A stretch of 64,000 nucleotides of DNA from Phycicoccus sp. M110.8 (GCF_032464895.1 NZ_JAWDIC010000003.1:186001-250000), one strand, 5' to 3'; shown: positions 1-9,137, counted from the stretch's first letter. The notes: a model not told the origin generated them from the sequence alone. Made by a program: numbers and translations.

Positions 1-1210
1 CGACCAGGTCGGCCGGGTCCGCGACGTCGTCGTGACGTTCACCGCCTCCCGCCGCCGCCCCCGCGTCATCGGCCTCGTCGTCGAGGTGCCGGGCCGCCGC
101 CGCGTCTTCGTGCCGATGACCAGGGTGACCTCCGTCGACGGCGGCCAGGTCATCACGACCGGGCTGGTGAACATGCGCCGGTTCGAGCAGCGCGCCAACG
201 AGGTGCTGGTCATGGCCGAGATCCTCGAGCGGCCGGTCACCGTCAACGACCCCGAGGGCGCGTTCGAGGCGACCGTCGAGGACGTCGCCATCGAGCGCGA
301 GCGCGGCCGCGACTGGTCGATCTCCAAGGTGTACGTCCGCCAGGGCACGCAGAAGTCCTCGCTGGGGCCGTTCCGGCGCCGCCGGGGCACGACCGTGCTC
401 GTGCCCGTCGAGGACGTCAGCGGCATCCACCGCCACGCCGAGGGGCAGTCGGCGGCGATGCTGCTCGAGACCTACGACGAGCTGAAGTCGGCCGACCTCG
501 CCGAGGTGATCCACGACCTGCCCAAGCGCCGGCGGGCCGAGGTCGCCGAGGCGATGGACGACGCCCGTCTCGCCGACGTCCTCGAGGAGCTGCCCGAGGA
601 CGACCAGGTCGAGATCCTCGAGGGCCTGCCGGTCGACCGGGCCGCCGACGTTCTCGAGGCGATGGAGCCCGACGACGCGACCGACCTGCTGCACAACCTC
701 CCCGAGGAGAAGCAGGAGGAGCTGCTGCGCCGGATGGAGCCCGACGAGGCCGCCGACCTGCGCCGTCTGCTGTCCTACGACGAGGAGTCGGCCGGCGGCA
801 TGATGACGACCGAGCCCGTCATCCTCGGCCCCGAGGCGTCCATCGCCGAGGCTCTCGCCGTGGTCCGGCGCGCGGAGATCTCCCCCGCCCTGGCGTCCAC
901 CGTCTACGTCTGCCGCGCGCCGCACGAGACCCCGACCGGCAAGTTCCTCGGCATCGTGCACATCCAGCGGCTGCTGCGCGAGCCCCCGCACGGCGCCATC
1001 GGCGGCATCCTCGACAAGGAGATCGAGCCGCTCACCGCCGACGCGCCGCTCGGCCAGGTGACCCGGATCCTCGCGACCTACAACCTCGTCGGTGTGCCCG
1101 TCGTCGACGACGAGGGCCGCCTCATCGGTGCCGTCACCGTCGACGACGTCCTCGACCACATCCTCCCCGACGACTGGCGCGAGGAGCGGCGCGAGGTGAC
1201 CCATGGCTGA
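1..1210 (+). CDS. MgtE-N/CBS domain protein, 5' end outside window
   Basis: The reading frame is open from base 2 with no stop, and the residues before the first GTG (base 32) continue a PRC-barrel-like beta pattern, so the true start lies upstream. Counting from that GTG: a beta-rich PRC-barrel-like part (about 1-125), then helical MgtE intracellular N-type repeats with LEELPEDD and LEAMEPDD turns (about 150-255), then a CBS pair (about 260-385). The membrane domain of real MgtE Mg2+ channels is absent, so this is a soluble protein with the sensor half of MgtE, possibly nucleotide- or Mg2+-responsive (inference). It overlaps the DUF1003 gene by 8 bases, so the two are probably translated together. 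This pair next to mrp matches Rv1232c-Rv1231c-Rv1229c in M. tuberculosis (from memory). Confidence 0.85.
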   Translation, partial: DQVGRVRDVVVTFTASRRRPRVIGLVVEVPGRRRVFVPMTRVTSVDGGQVITTGLVNMRRFEQRANEVLVMAEILERPVTVNDPEGAFEATVEDVAIERERGRDWSISKVYVRQGTQKSSLGPFRRRRGTTVLVPVEDVSGIHRHAEGQSAAMLLETYDELKSADLAEVIHDLPKRRRAEVAEAMDDARLADVLEELPEDDQVEILEGLPVDRAADVLEAMEPDDATDLLHNLPEEKQEELLRRMEPDEAADLRRLLSYDEESAGGMMTTEPVILGPEASIAEALAVVRRAEISPALASTVYVCRAPHETPTGKFLGIVHIQRLLREPPHGAIGGILDKEIEPLTADAPLGQVTRILATYNLVGVPVVDDEGRLIGAVTVDDVLDHILPDDWREERREVTHG

Positions 1211-1775
1211 GCGCGAGCGCCGCCGGGACGCCTCGTCCCGGCTGGACCAGCCGCGCGACACCCGTCGCGCGGTGCTGCCCCGCCCCGCCCTGTCCCAGGA
1301 GACCTTCGGGCGCTGGAGCGAGGGCTTCGCCCGGTGGATGGGGACGGCGCAGTTCATCATCGCGATGACGGTGTTCGTCCTGGTCTGGGTGGGCTGGAAC
1401 ATCCTGTCCAGCCGCACCCTGCGCTTCGACGCCTACCCGTTCATCTTCCTCACGCTCATGCTCAGCCTCCAGGCGTCGTATGCCGCGCCGCTGATCCTGC
1501 TCGCGCAGAACCGGCAGGCCGACCGCGACCGCGTGGCGCTGGAGCAGGACCGCGCCCGGGACGAGCGGAACCTCGCCGACACCGAGTTCCTCACCCGCGA
1601 GGTGGCGGCGCTGCGCCACGCCATGCGCGACGCCGCGACCCGCGACTTCGTCCGCTCCGAGCTGCGCAGCCTGCTCGAGGAGTTCGAGGAGCGCGGGCTC
1701 GAGGTGCGCCGGCGTGACGAGGCCGGCAGCCGCGAGGAGACGGGCGGGTCGGCCCCGGAGACCGCGGCGACCTAG
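1203..1775 (+). CDS. DUF1003 family membrane protein
   Basis: The product has 190 residues. Two hydrophobic helices lie close together (about 47-68 and 79-101) in the DUF1003 arrangement, with a Trp/Gly-rich first helix and a second helix ending in LLAQNRQ. A charged, coiled-coil-like tail follows (about 104-170) and should lie in the cytoplasm. The biochemical function of DUF1003 is unknown. The ATG lies inside the end of the upstream CBS gene (8-base overlap), which implies translational coupling and a possible partnership with that Mg2+-sensor-like protein. Its TAG stop is also the first half of the predicted -10 box of mrp. Confidence 0.88.
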   Translation: MAERERRRDASSRLDQPRDTRRAVLPRPALSQETFGRWSEGFARWMGTAQFIIAMTVFVLVWVGWNILSSRTLRFDAYPFIFLTLMLSLQASYAAPLILLAQNRQADRDRVALEQDRARDERNLADTEFLTREVAALRHAMRDAATRDFVRSELRSLLEEFEERGLEVRRRDEAGSREETGGSAPETAAT

Positions 1776-1778
1776 CAT
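1773..1778 (+). promoter_or_regulatory. -10 box of mrp, leaderless
   Basis: TAGCAT is followed by 7 bases and then the mrp ATG, the spacing expected when the transcript begins at the start codon. The first three bases are the stop codon of the DUF1003 gene. No clear -35 was identified. Confidence 0.4.
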
Positions 1779-1785
1779 GGAGGGC

Positions 1786-2934
1786 ATGTCCGCCCCCTCA
1801 GCAGCACCCGTGACCGACGACGCCCTCCGTCAGGCGCTCGCCACGGTCATCGACCCCGAGATCCGCAAGCCCGTCACCGAGCTGGGGATGGTCGAGAGCT
1901 GCACGGTCGACGAGGCCGGCCGCGTCGCGGTGACGATCCTGCTCACCGTCTCGGGTTGCCCGATGAAGGACACCCTGACCAAGGACACCACCGAGGCCCT
2001 CGCCAAGGTGCCCGGTGTCACCGGCGTGAAGGTGTCGCTCGGTGTCATGAGCGACGAGCAGCGCACGAAGCTGCGCGAGCAGCTCCGGGGCGGGACGCCC
2101 GAGCGCGAGATCCCGTTCGCCCGGCCCGGCTCGCTCACCCGCGTGTATGCCGTGGCCTCAGGCAAGGGCGGCGTCGGCAAGTCCTCGGTGACGGTCAACC
2201 TCGCGGCGTCGCTGGCCGAGAGCGGCCTGCGCGTCGGCGTGGTCGACGCGGACGTCTACGGCTTCTCCGTGCCGCGCATGCTCGGCGTCGAGCACCGCCC
2301 CACCCAGGTCGACGACATGATCCTCCCGCCGGTGAGCCACGACGTGAAGGTCATCTCGATCGGCATGTTCGTGCCCGGCAACCAGCCGGTCGTGTGGCGC
2401 GGGCCGATGCTGCACCGTGCGCTGCAGCAGTTCCTCGGCGACGTCTTCTGGGGCGACCTCGACGTGCTGCTGCTCGACCTGCCGCCCGGCACCGGCGACA
2501 TCGCGATCTCGGTGGCCCAGCTCATCCCGACCGCGGAGATCCTCGTCGTGACGACGCCGCAGCAGGCGGCTGCCGAGGTGGCCGAGCGAGCCGGGTCGAT
2601 CGCGCTGCAGACCCACCAGCGGATCGTCGGCGTCATCGAGAACATGTCGTGGCTCGAGCTGCCCGACGGCTCGCGCCAGGAGATCTTCGGCTCCGGCGGC
2701 GGCCAGGCGGTCTCGGAGTCGCTCACCCGCGCGGTGGGCGCCCAGGTGCCGCTGCTCGGCCAGATCCCGCTCGACACGAACCTGCGCGAGGGCGCCGACG
2801 AGGGCAACCCGGTCGTCCTGCGCGACCCGGACTCGCCGGCAGCCGTGGCGCTGCGCGGCATCGCCCGAGGCCTCGGCACGCGCTCGCGCGGCCTGGCCGG
2901 GCGGTCGCTGGGCCTGTCCCCCGTCGGCCGCTAG
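1786..2934 (+). CDS. mrp: Mrp/NBP35-family Fe-S cluster carrier ATPase
   Basis: The 382-residue product has an N-terminal MIP18/DUF59 domain (about 10-95) and a P-loop ATPase domain with the deviant Walker A GKGGVGKSS at about 126-134, followed by the DADVYG and DLPPGTGD motifs. Mrp proteins bind and transfer iron-sulfur clusters in the cytoplasm. The stretch ENMSWLELPDGS lacks the CxxC that bridges the cluster in E. coli ApbC; from memory actinobacterial Mrp proteins often lack it too. ATG 1786 was chosen because TAGCAT sits 7 bases upstream; ATG 1777 is an in-frame alternative. It converges on tatB across a repeat-rich intergenic stretch. Confidence 0.93.
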   Translation: MSAPSAAPVTDDALRQALATVIDPEIRKPVTELGMVESCTVDEAGRVAVTILLTVSGCPMKDTLTKDTTEALAKVPGVTGVKVSLGVMSDEQRTKLREQLRGGTPEREIPFARPGSLTRVYAVASGKGGVGKSSVTVNLAASLAESGLRVGVVDADVYGFSVPRMLGVEHRPTQVDDMILPPVSHDVKVISIGMFVPGNQPVVWRGPMLHRALQQFLGDVFWGDLDVLLLDLPPGTGDIAISVAQLIPTAEILVVTTPQQAAAEVAERAGSIALQTHQRIVGVIENMSWLELPDGSRQEIFGSGGGQAVSESLTRAVGAQVPLLGQIPLDTNLREGADEGNPVVLRDPDSPAAVALRGIARGLGTRSRGLAGRSLGLSPVGR

Positions 2935-2943
2935 GACCGGGTC

Positions 2944-2967
2944 CTGCGCACGGTCGTCTGTGCGCAG
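2944..2967. terminator. Hairpin between mrp and tatB
   Basis: CTGCGCAC and GTGCGCAG form a perfect 8-bp stem around an 8-base loop, just after the mrp stop and between convergent genes. There is no T-run, as is usual in actinobacteria. GTGCGCAG recurs at 2980-2987 and 3021-3028. Confidence 0.45.
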
Positions 2968-3036
2968 ACCTCCGTCCCAGTGCGCAGGGAGCGGGTCAGC
3001 GCGCAGGCACACGCTCGCCTGTGCGCAGACGAGCGA

Positions 3037-3414
3037 TCAGGTGGCGTCGTCGTCGAAGGGCGTCGGCAGCGACGGGTCGCGTGACACCGGGCCGGAGCCG
3101 GGCGTCGACGCCGCAGCCGCTGCGCCCGCCGCGGCCGCCGAGGTCTCCGGCTCGAACGGGGTGGGGTCCATGAGCGCCTCGCGCACGATCCGCCGCGGGT
3201 CGTACTGGCGCGGGTCGTACTGGCGCCAGTCGATGTCGTCGAACTCCGGCCCCATCTGCTCGCGCAGCTGACCCTTCGCACCCTCGGCCATCGCGCGCGC
3301 CTGGCGCACGAGCCGTCCCAGCTTCGCGGCATACTCCGGAAGCCGCTCGGGGCCGAGGATCACCACCGCCAGCACGATCAGCAGGATGAACTCCCAGCCG
3401 TTGACGCCTGCCAC
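3037..3414 (-). CDS. tatB: Sec-independent translocase protein TatB
   Basis: The 125-residue product has one N-terminal membrane helix (about 6-21) ending at GPERLP, then an amphipathic helix (about 24-45), the TatA/B layout. An acidic, Ala/Pro-rich tail follows. TatB forms the receptor complex for folded twin-arginine substrates. The tail holds a short repeat, RQYDPRQYDPRR, encoded by a tandem 15-base duplication at about 3190-3225. The GTG start (3414) has AGGAGG a few bases upstream. It is the last gene of the sigE-rseA-htrA-tatB operon, 12 bases after htrA. TatB is favoured over TatA by the tail length and by the known gene order in M. tuberculosis (Rv1221-Rv1224). Confidence 0.92.
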   Translation of the reverse strand: MAGVNGWEFILLIVLAVVILGPERLPEYAAKLGRLVRQARAMAEGAKGQLREQMGPEFDDIDWRQYDPRQYDPRRIVREALMDPTPFEPETSAAAAGAAAAASTPGSGPVSRDPSLPTPFDDDAT

Positions 3415-3426
3415 GAGCCCTCCTGC

Positions 3427-5163
3427 TCAGCTGCCGGACTTGCCGGCCAAGGTCAGTGTGACCTCGATCGTCTCACTGCCGCGACGGACCGTCATCGACA
3501 CCCGGTCACCGACGCTCTTGGCGCGGATGGCCACGACGAGGTCGTCGGCACTGGTGACCTTGCGGCCGTCGAACTCGACGATGATGTCACCCGCCTTCAC
3601 CCCCGCCTTGCCGGCAGGGCCGGACGGGTCGACCGGGTCACCGCTGTCGGCGGTGCCCTTCGGCAGGATCCGCACGCCGTCGCCGGTGTACTGGCGGTCG
3701 AGCACGACCCCGATCACCGGGTGCTGCGCCGAGCCGGTCTTGATGAGCTGCTCGGCGGTCTTGACCACCTGGTCACTCGGGATCGAGAAACCGACGCCGA
3801 TGTTGCCGGACTGGGTGTCGGTCGAGCCGGGGATGCGCGCGATGGCCGAGTTCACGCCGATCACCTCGCCGCGCATGTTCAGCAGCGGGCCGCCGCTGTT
3901 GCCCGGGTTGATCGCCGCGTCGGTCTGGATGGCGTTGATGTACGACTGCTGGTCGCCGTCGCCGCCGGGGCTCACGGGCCGGTTCAGCGCGCTCACGATG
4001 CCGCTGGTGACGGTGGACTCCAGCCCGAGCGGGGCCCCGACCGCGATGACCTGGTCGCCGACGACGACGTCCTTGGAGGCTCCCATGGTGAGCGGCTCGA
4101 GGCCGGTGCGCTGGGTCTTCAGGACGGCGAGGTCGTACGAGGCGTCCCGGCCCACGATGGTGGCGGAGATCTCCGAGCCGTTGGAGAGCTCGATCTTGAT
4201 CGTGCCGTTGTTCGCGGCGCTGGCCACGACGTGGTTGTTGGTGATGATGTGCCCGTCGCGGTCCAGGACGAAGCCGGAGCCGGTGCCCGCGCCGTCGGCA
4301 CCGCGCACCTTGATGGTGACGACACTGGGCAGCGCCTTGGCGGCGATGTTCGGGATGGAGCCCTCGGGCCGCGCGGTCGACCCGGTGCCGGCAGTGGGGA
4401 TCGAGGACGGGGTGCGGTCCAGGCGGCCGAAGTCGACGCGGTCGGTCGCGCCGAGCCAGCCGCCGAACATGCCACCGAGGACGGCGGCGACCAGCGCGGC
4501 AGCCGCGGCGACGGCCACGAGGGCACCCCAGCCGGGGCCCTTCTGCTGCGGCGCGGTCGCCGGCACGGGGTGGGCACCTGCCCACGGGGCCGCGCTGCCG
4601 GCATACCCGGCGTCCGCGGAGGGTGCGGTGATCGGGTCCCAGCCGCTGCCGGGCAGGCCGGCCGAGGGGGCGCCCTGCGCGTGCGCGGGCGTGCCGTGGT
4701 CGGTGGCGGCCGCGACCCCGGACGCCGCACCGGCTGCGGCACCGGCGCCGTACGCCGCACCGGGGCCGTCACCGGGCTGCTGCGCGTGCGCGGTCGGCTC
4801 GTAGCCGGTGGGTTCGGGGCCCGGGGCGGCGGGCTGGGCCGGCCAGCCGGTCGGCTCGTGCGCCCACACGGGCTGGGTCGGTGCAGCGTCGGGGGAAGAG
4901 GTCGGTGCAGCGTCGGGGGAACTGCCCTCGGGCCCACCGTGGGCGGAGGCAGCCGCGGCGGAGTCGATCTCCTGGGTGTGCGACAGGTCGACCGGCTGGG
5001 TGTGCTCGGCAGGGCGCGGAGGCGCCCACGGGTCCCAGTGGTCGGCAGCCGGCACCGGGTGGGCATCCTGCGGCTCGACGGCAGGAGCAGAATCGCCCGG
5101 TGCGGCGGTGCGCTCGTCGTCGGCGCCCTGAGGGCTCGCCTCGGGGTCGCGCTCGTTGGTCAT
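3427..5163 (-). CDS. htrA: HtrA/DegP-type membrane serine protease with PDZ domain
   Basis: The 578-residue product has a long Pro/Ala-rich cytoplasmic head (1-205), one membrane helix (about 212-236), a trypsin-like domain with H311 (ITNNHVV), D344 (SYDLAVL) and S423 (GNSGG), and a PDZ domain (about 485-570). It should cleave misfolded or regulatory proteins on the outer face of the membrane. The head contains a tandem 8-residue repeat (SSPDAAPT twice) from a 24-base duplication at about 4881-4925. The start overlaps the rseA stop (ATGA, 5160-5163), so the two are coupled. Upstream in-frame sequence is the antisense of rseA and was rejected. Confidence 0.94.
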   Translation of the reverse strand: MTNERDPEASPQGADDERTAAPGDSAPAVEPQDAHPVPAADHWDPWAPPRPAEHTQPVDLSHTQEIDSAAAASAHGGPEGSSPDAAPTSSPDAAPTQPVWAHEPTGWPAQPAAPGPEPTGYEPTAHAQQPGDGPGAAYGAGAAAGAASGVAAATDHGTPAHAQGAPSAGLPGSGWDPITAPSADAGYAGSAAPWAGAHPVPATAPQQKGPGWGALVAVAAAAALVAAVLGGMFGGWLGATDRVDFGRLDRTPSSIPTAGTGSTARPEGSIPNIAAKALPSVVTIKVRGADGAGTGSGFVLDRDGHIITNNHVVASAANNGTIKIELSNGSEISATIVGRDASYDLAVLKTQRTGLEPLTMGASKDVVVGDQVIAVGAPLGLESTVTSGIVSALNRPVSPGGDGDQQSYINAIQTDAAINPGNSGGPLLNMRGEVIGVNSAIARIPGSTDTQSGNIGVGFSIPSDQVVKTAEQLIKTGSAQHPVIGVVLDRQYTGDGVRILPKGTADSGDPVDPSGPAGKAGVKAGDIIVEFDGRKVTSADDLVVAIRAKSVGDRVSMTVRRGSETIEVTLTLAGKSGS

Positions 5164-5837
5164 GGCGTCGATTCTGCCGAACGTTGGCGCGCTCCGCTGA
5201 CAGTGGGTCCAAGGTTCGGGGCCGCCACGGCGGTGCCGGCCGAGCTCCCGAAGCCACGCACGGTGAACGCAGCGGTCGCGAAGCCGGGCTGGGCCGACCG
5301 CGCACGCTGTACCGCGGGCGACGCAGGGGTGGTCGGCGAGGGCGTACCTGCTCCTCCGCCGGTCACGACGAGCCCCCAGGCGGCCGCAGCCGTCGCCCCC
5401 GCCGCGATGCCGGCGAAGACGGTGGCACGGCGCACCGACCGGTGCAGCGCCGGGGCGCCGCGGTCGACCACCGGCACGGGGGCGACGGGGACGGGCGGCA
5501 GGTGGTGCGTGACGGTGCCACCGGGGCGCGTCCCCCGGCCAGGGGACGCCTGGCCGGTCACGTCGGCCGCCTCGGGGCGCAGCGGCTGCTCGGCCACGGC
5601 CAGCAGGAGCGAGCGCAGGTCGCCGGGCACGGAGGAGCAGGCCGGGGACCGCAGTGCCTGGAGCACCCGGCGCTCCTGCTCGACGAGGGCACGGCAGCGC
5701 GTGCACACGACGAGGTGGCGGTCCCAGTGGAGCAGGCTGGCGGCATCCATGGCCCGGTCCGCATAGGCGGTCAGGCGGTCGCCGAGGCACCGGCCGCCTC
5801 GCGGCGCCGACCCCCCGACCAGCCCGAGCCGCGTCAT
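5160..5837 (-). CDS. rseA: Zinc-type anti-sigma factor RseA (anti-SigE)
   Basis: The 225-residue product is a single-pass membrane anti-sigma factor. The zinc anti-sigma motif HxxxCxxC is visible as H41, C45 and C48, a membrane helix spans about 139-159, and a 65-residue outer tail follows. It should hold SigE inactive until oxidation of the cysteines or loss of the protein releases it. ATGA overlaps on both sides (with sigE at 5834-5837 and htrA at 5160-5163) give strong translational coupling and fixed stoichiometry. The middle region (about 90-135) is Pro/Val-rich linker. Assignment rests on the motif and the operon position rather than on overall similarity. Confidence 0.88.
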   Translation of the reverse strand: MTRLGLVGGSAPRGGRCLGDRLTAYADRAMDAASLLHWDRHLVVCTRCRALVEQERRVLQALRSPACSSVPGDLRSLLLAVAEQPLRPEAADVTGQASPGRGTRPGGTVTHHLPPVPVAPVPVVDRGAPALHRSVRRATVFAGIAAGATAAAAWGLVVTGGGAGTPSPTTPASPAVQRARSAQPGFATAAFTVRGFGSSAGTAVAAPNLGPTVSGARQRSAESTP

Positions 5838-6487
5838 CGCGACCCCGGCACCGCCCGGCCCAGCACCGGCAGTCGGCGCCGGGGCGTGGCGGGACGCTCG
5901 GAGTCCGTCGCGGGGCGCCCCAGGGAGGGGTCGCGGTGGGCCAGCGACTCGCGCAGCTGCGCGCGGCCGCGGTGGATGCGCGAGCGCACGGTGCCCAGCT
6001 TGATGCCGAGCGTGGCCGCGATCTCCTCGTAGGACAGGCCCTCGATGTCGCACAGCACGACGGCGGCCCGGAACTCCGGCGACAGCGCGTCGAGCGCCCG
6101 CTGGACGTCGTCGTCGAAGTGGGTCGCGTCGTACGTGGCCTCGGGACCCAGGTCGCGACTGGGCAGGCGGGCGGCGGACTCGTCGGACAGGGCGTCGAAG
6201 CGGATGCGCTGCTTGCGGCGCATCTTGTCGAGGAAGACGTTGGTGGTGATGCGGTGCAGCCAGCCCTCGAAGGTGCCGGGCTGGTAGGAGTGCAGCGAGC
6301 GGAAGACGCGGATGAACACGTCGTGGGTGAGGTCCTCGGCGTCGTGCGGGTTGCCGGTGAGGCGGTACGCGAGCCGGTACACCCGGGCGGAGTGCTGCTC
6401 GACGATCTCCTCCCACGAGGGCGGCACCCACGCGGGCTGGTCCTGGCTCTCTGCCCGGGGCGTGCCGATCATGTCGGTCGCGGTCAC
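5834..6487 (-). CDS. sigE: ECF RNA polymerase sigma factor SigE
   Basis: The 217-residue product is a two-domain ECF sigma factor. Region 2 (about 30-95) contains the [11 protein letters not shown] and [17 protein letters not shown] stretches, and region 4 (about 130-185) has the helix-turn-helix [23 protein letters not shown]. It directs transcription of envelope-stress genes. The GTG start at 6487 was chosen because GGAGGTGAGG lies 3 bases upstream; ATG 6470-6472, six codons in, is the alternative. First gene of the sigE-rseA-htrA-tatB operon, with a predicted ECF-type promoter upstream, so it probably activates itself. The same order occurs in M. tuberculosis. Confidence 0.92.
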   Translation of the reverse strand: MTATDMIGTPRAESQDQPAWVPPSWEEIVEQHSARVYRLAYRLTGNPHDAEDLTHDVFIRVFRSLHSYQPGTFEGWLHRITTNVFLDKMRRKQRIRFDALSDESAARLPSRDLGPEATYDATHFDDDVQRALDALSPEFRAAVVLCDIEGLSYEEIAATLGIKLGTVRSRIHRGRAQLRESLAHRDPSLGRPATDSERPATPRRRLPVLGRAVPGSR

Positions 6488-6540
6488 GTCCCTCACCTCC
6501 GGTCGGCGCACCCGGAGGTGCGTGCTGTGCACTCGGTCCA

Positions 6541-6566
6541 GACGACCGACTGGTTGAAATCGTTCC
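6541..6566 (-). promoter_or_regulatory. Candidate ECF (SigE-type) promoter of sigE operon
   Basis: Read on the minus strand, GGAAC (6566-6562) is followed after 17 bases by CGTC (6544-6541), close to the GGAAC/CGTT pattern of ECF promoters. Transcription would begin about 45 bases before the GTG. The match is short, so this rests partly on expecting autoregulation. Confidence 0.4.
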
Positions 6567-6624
6567 CCACCAACCTGAGCGTTTCCTGAACATCCTGCGG
6601 TCCGGGGAGACACCCCCACGGCAG

Positions 6625-6630
6625 TAGGGT
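6625..6630 (+). promoter_or_regulatory. -10 box of methyltransferase gene, leaderless
   Basis: TAGGGT lies exactly 7 bases before the ATG at 6638 and no Shine-Dalgarno sequence is present, which points to a leaderless transcript. Confidence 0.45.
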
Positions 6631-6637
6631 TTGCGGC

Positions 6638-7270
6638 ATGAGCGCACAGAAGCCCGCAAGCTGGGCGTATGCCGAGGAGTTCGTGACCGAGAACGAGGTC
6701 ATCGAGTCCGCCCGGCACCGCGGCGAGGAGCTGGGGGCGGTGCCCGTGGGCAACGGCGCCGGCGTCCTGCTGCGCCTGCTGGCGGCGGCGGTGCGTGCCC
6801 GGTCGGTCGTCGAGATCGGCACCGGGGGCGGCACGTCCGGGCTGTGGCTCCTGCAGGGGATGCCCGAGGACGGCATCCTCACGACCATCGACGTCGAGGC
6901 CGAGCACCAGGGCGCGGCCCGCAAGGCGTACGCCGAGGCCGGGATCGCCCACCAGCGCACCCGCGTCATCACCGGCCGGGCCCTTGACGTCCTGCCCCGC
7001 ATGACCGACGGCGCGTACGACATGGTGGTCGTGGACGCCGACAAGCGGGAGTACCCCGAGTACGTCGACCACGCCATCCGGCTGCTGCGCTCGGGCGGGG
7101 TGCTGGTCCTGGACAACATGCTCTGGCACGACAAGGTCGCCGACCCCGCCGCCCGCGACGCCGAGACCACCATCCTGCGCGACCTCGGCAAGCGGCTGCG
7201 CGATGACGAGCGCCTCGTCCCGGCCCTCCTGCCGGTCGGCGACGGCGTGCTCGCCGCCGTCAAGCGCTAG
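6638..7270 (+). CDS. SAM-dependent O-methyltransferase (Rv1220c-like)
   Basis: The 210-residue product is a class I methyltransferase of the catechol/caffeoyl-CoA O-methyltransferase type. The SAM loop [11 protein letters not shown] is at about residues 59-69, the acidic ribose-binding turn at TTIDVEAEH, and the metal/substrate region at VVVDADK and LDNMLW. The substrate is unknown. It is divergent from sigE across a 150-base intergenic region, the same arrangement as Rv1220c and sigE in M. tuberculosis (from memory), which hints at a stress-related role without proving it. Its TAG stop shares the palindrome CTAG (7267-7270) with the stop of the convergent gene. Confidence 0.88.
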   Translation: MSAQKPASWAYAEEFVTENEVIESARHRGEELGAVPVGNGAGVLLRLLAAAVRARSVVEIGTGGGTSGLWLLQGMPEDGILTTIDVEAEHQGAARKAYAEAGIAHQRTRVITGRALDVLPRMTDGAYDMVVVDADKREYPEYVDHAIRLLRSGGVLVLDNMLWHDKVADPAARDAETTILRDLGKRLRDDERLVPALLPVGDGVLAAVKR

Positions 7271-7623
7271 GCGGTGCCGGGGCCGGGGCCGCGCCGGAAG
7301 CCCTCGGGTCCCTCGGCGATCGCCACGACCTCGAACGGCTCGACGAGCACCGGTGCCGACCCGATGATCTTGCTGCCGGCCGACTGGGCCGCCTCGGCGC
7401 TGAACTCCTTCTGGAAGTCGTCGCGGTAGACGGCCTGGTCGAAGACGTAGGTGCCCTCGAACCAGCTGCCCTCGACCATCCGCCACGTCTTGAACGCGAG
7501 CCCGTCGAGGAACATGAACTTCGCCATCGAGGTCCCGACGACGTAGTCGCGCAGCTTGCCCGCCACGTCGGCGGGGGCCTCCTCGAGGGACCAGCGGACG
7601 GTCAACCCGTACCCGGCGTTCAT
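7267..7623 (-). CDS. YdhR-like dimeric alpha/beta-barrel protein
   Basis: The 118-residue product has the pattern of YdhR/monooxygenase-like dimeric alpha/beta-barrel proteins: a beta strand (LTVRWSL), a helix, then GLAFKTWRM and [12 protein letters not shown] resembling the KxW and GGIYLF stretches of E. coli YdhR. No catalytic residue is assignable. It starts inside the pepA stop (ATGA, 7620-7623), so it is co-translated with the aminopeptidase. Its TAG stop overlaps that of the methyltransferase on the other strand. The family call is tentative; function unknown. Confidence 0.6.
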   Translation of the reverse strand: MNAGYGLTVRWSLEEAPADVAGKLRDYVVGTSMAKFMFLDGLAFKTWRMVEGSWFEGTYVFDQAVYRDDFQKEFSAEAAQSAGSKIIGSAPVLVEPFEVVAIAEGPEGFRRGPGPGTA

Positions 7624-9137
7624 CGCATCTCCTCCAGCCAGTGCAGGAGCAGCCGGGCACCGAAGCCCGTGCCGCCCTTGGTGTGGAGCCCGCTGTCGAC
7701 GTCGGAGCGGCCGACCCCGGCGATGTCGAGGTGCGCCCAGCTCCGCGAGCCCGCGAACTCCCGGAGGAACAATGCTGCCGAGATCGAGCCGCCGCCGCCC
7801 CCGAGTCCCGCGATGTGGTTGATGTCGGCGACGTCGCTGTCGAGGGTGGGGCGGTAGTCCTCGACCAGCGGGAACGGCCACAGCAGCTCGCCGGTCGCCT
7901 CCCCCGCCCGGACGAGCGCCTCGCCGACGGCGTCGTCGGTGGCGTACACCGGGGCCATCGAGCGGCCCAGCGCGACGCGGGCGGCGCCGGTCAGGGTCGC
8001 GATGTCGAGCAGGACGTCGGGCTGCAGCTCGAGGTCGGCGTATGCCAGGGCGTCCGCCATCACGAGCCTCCCCTCGGCGTCGGTGTTGCCGATCTCGACC
8101 GTCCGGCCGCCGTAGTGGGTGATGACGTCGCCGGGCCGGTAGGACGCGGCGCCCACGGCGTTCTCCGCGAGCGCCAGCAGGCCGGTGACCCGCACGGGGA
8201 CGGCCAGGTCGCGGCAGGCGGCCAGCACGGACAGGACGATGCCGGCGCCGCTCATGTCGGTCTTCATCGCGAGCATGCCCTCGGCCGGCTTGATGTCGAG
8301 CCCGCCGGTGTCGAAGGTGATGCCCTTGCCCACGAGCACGACGTGCGGCGGCCGCGCGCCCGCCCCCTCCGGCGTCCAGTCGAGGCGGACCAGGCGCGGC
8401 GGGGTGGCCGAGGCGGCGCCGACGGCGAGCAGGCCGCCGAAGCCCTGCGCCCGCAGCTCGCGCTCGTTCCACACGGTCACGTCGAGGCCGTGGCGCCGGC
8501 CCAGCGTGCGCGCCTGGGCGGCGACCCAGGCCGGGTTCTTGGTGTTCGAGGGGACGACCGCCAGGTTGCGGGCGAGCATGGTCGCGGTGGCGCGTCGCAC
8601 CGACCGCCGGACGACGTCCCCGTCGTACGACCCCACGAGCGCGACGGCCTGCACGGGGGCCGGGCTGGCGCTGGTGCGCTCGCTCAGCCACCGCGGGCTG
8701 GTGTACCCGCCGAGGGCCAGGCCCTCGGCGAGGGCCGACTGCAGTGGCGCCGGCTCCCCGGCCCCCACCGTCGTGACGAGGGCGGCACGCCCCCGCACCG
8801 CGCGGCCGAGCGCCGCACCCGCCGCCCGGAGGTCGGCGACCGAGCCGGTCCCCATGCCGACGAGCAGCACCGTCCGGGCCGCCCGCTCCCCGGGCGGCAG
8901 CGGGACGGCGGTGACCGCGCCGGCGGTCGACGGTGGCTCCCACGTCGCCTGGACCACGGTGGCGTCCAGCCCGACCAGCTCGAGCGCCTCGGCCCCGGCC
9001 GGGCCGATGCCGTCCCCGCCCACGGCGACCGCCAGGGCCAGGTCGGCCGGGTCGTGGTCGGCGAGGACGTCCGCGAGGGGTCGGTGCTGGACCGACCAGT
9101 CGCTGGTGGAGGGGGTCAGGAGCTCGGGGTCTGGCAC
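7620..9137 (-). CDS. pepA: Leucyl aminopeptidase, M17 family
   Basis: The 505-residue product is a two-metal M17 cytosolic aminopeptidase that trims N-terminal residues from peptides. The C-terminal catalytic domain shows [15 protein letters not shown] (metal and active-site lysine loop) and [14 protein letters not shown] (metal-binding Asp/Glu and the catalytic Arg). The N-terminal domain (about 1-180) is the variable oligomerisation part. The GTG at 9137 is preferred over an upstream ATG (9155) because TAGGGT lies 7 bases before it. The 3' end overlaps the YdhR-like gene by 4 bases. In M17 enzymes the gene product is usually hexameric. Confidence 0.93.
   Translation of the reverse strand: MPDPELLTPSTSDWSVQHRPLADVLADHDPADLALAVAVGGDGIGPAGAEALELVGLDATVVQATWEPPSTAGAVTAVPLPPGERAARTVLLVGMGTGSVADLRAAGAALGRAVRGRAALVTTVGAGEPAPLQSALAEGLALGGYTSPRWLSERTSASPAPVQAVALVGSYDGDVVRRSVRRATATMLARNLAVVPSNTKNPAWVAAQARTLGRRHGLDVTVWNERELRAQGFGGLLAVGAASATPPRLVRLDWTPEGAGARPPHVVLVGKGITFDTGGLDIKPAEGMLAMKTDMSGAGIVLSVLAACRDLAVPVRVTGLLALAENAVGAASYRPGDVITHYGGRTVEIGNTDAEGRLVMADALAYADLELQPDVLLDIATLTGAARVALGRSMAPVYATDDAVGEALVRAGEATGELLWPFPLVEDYRPTLDSDVADINHIAGLGGGGGSISAALFLREFAGSRSWAHLDIAGVGRSDVDSGLHTKGGTGFGARLLLHWLEEMR

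Noticed and set aside
1-1210. MgtE magnesium channel
   Set aside because: Only the intracellular N and CBS parts are present; the stop at 1210 precedes any membrane domain.
5160-6659. Single 499-codon frame covering rseA and the sigE region
   Set aside because: Only its last 225 codons read as RseA; the earlier part is an out-of-frame reading of sigE, and the ATGA overlap at 5834-5837 sets the true start.
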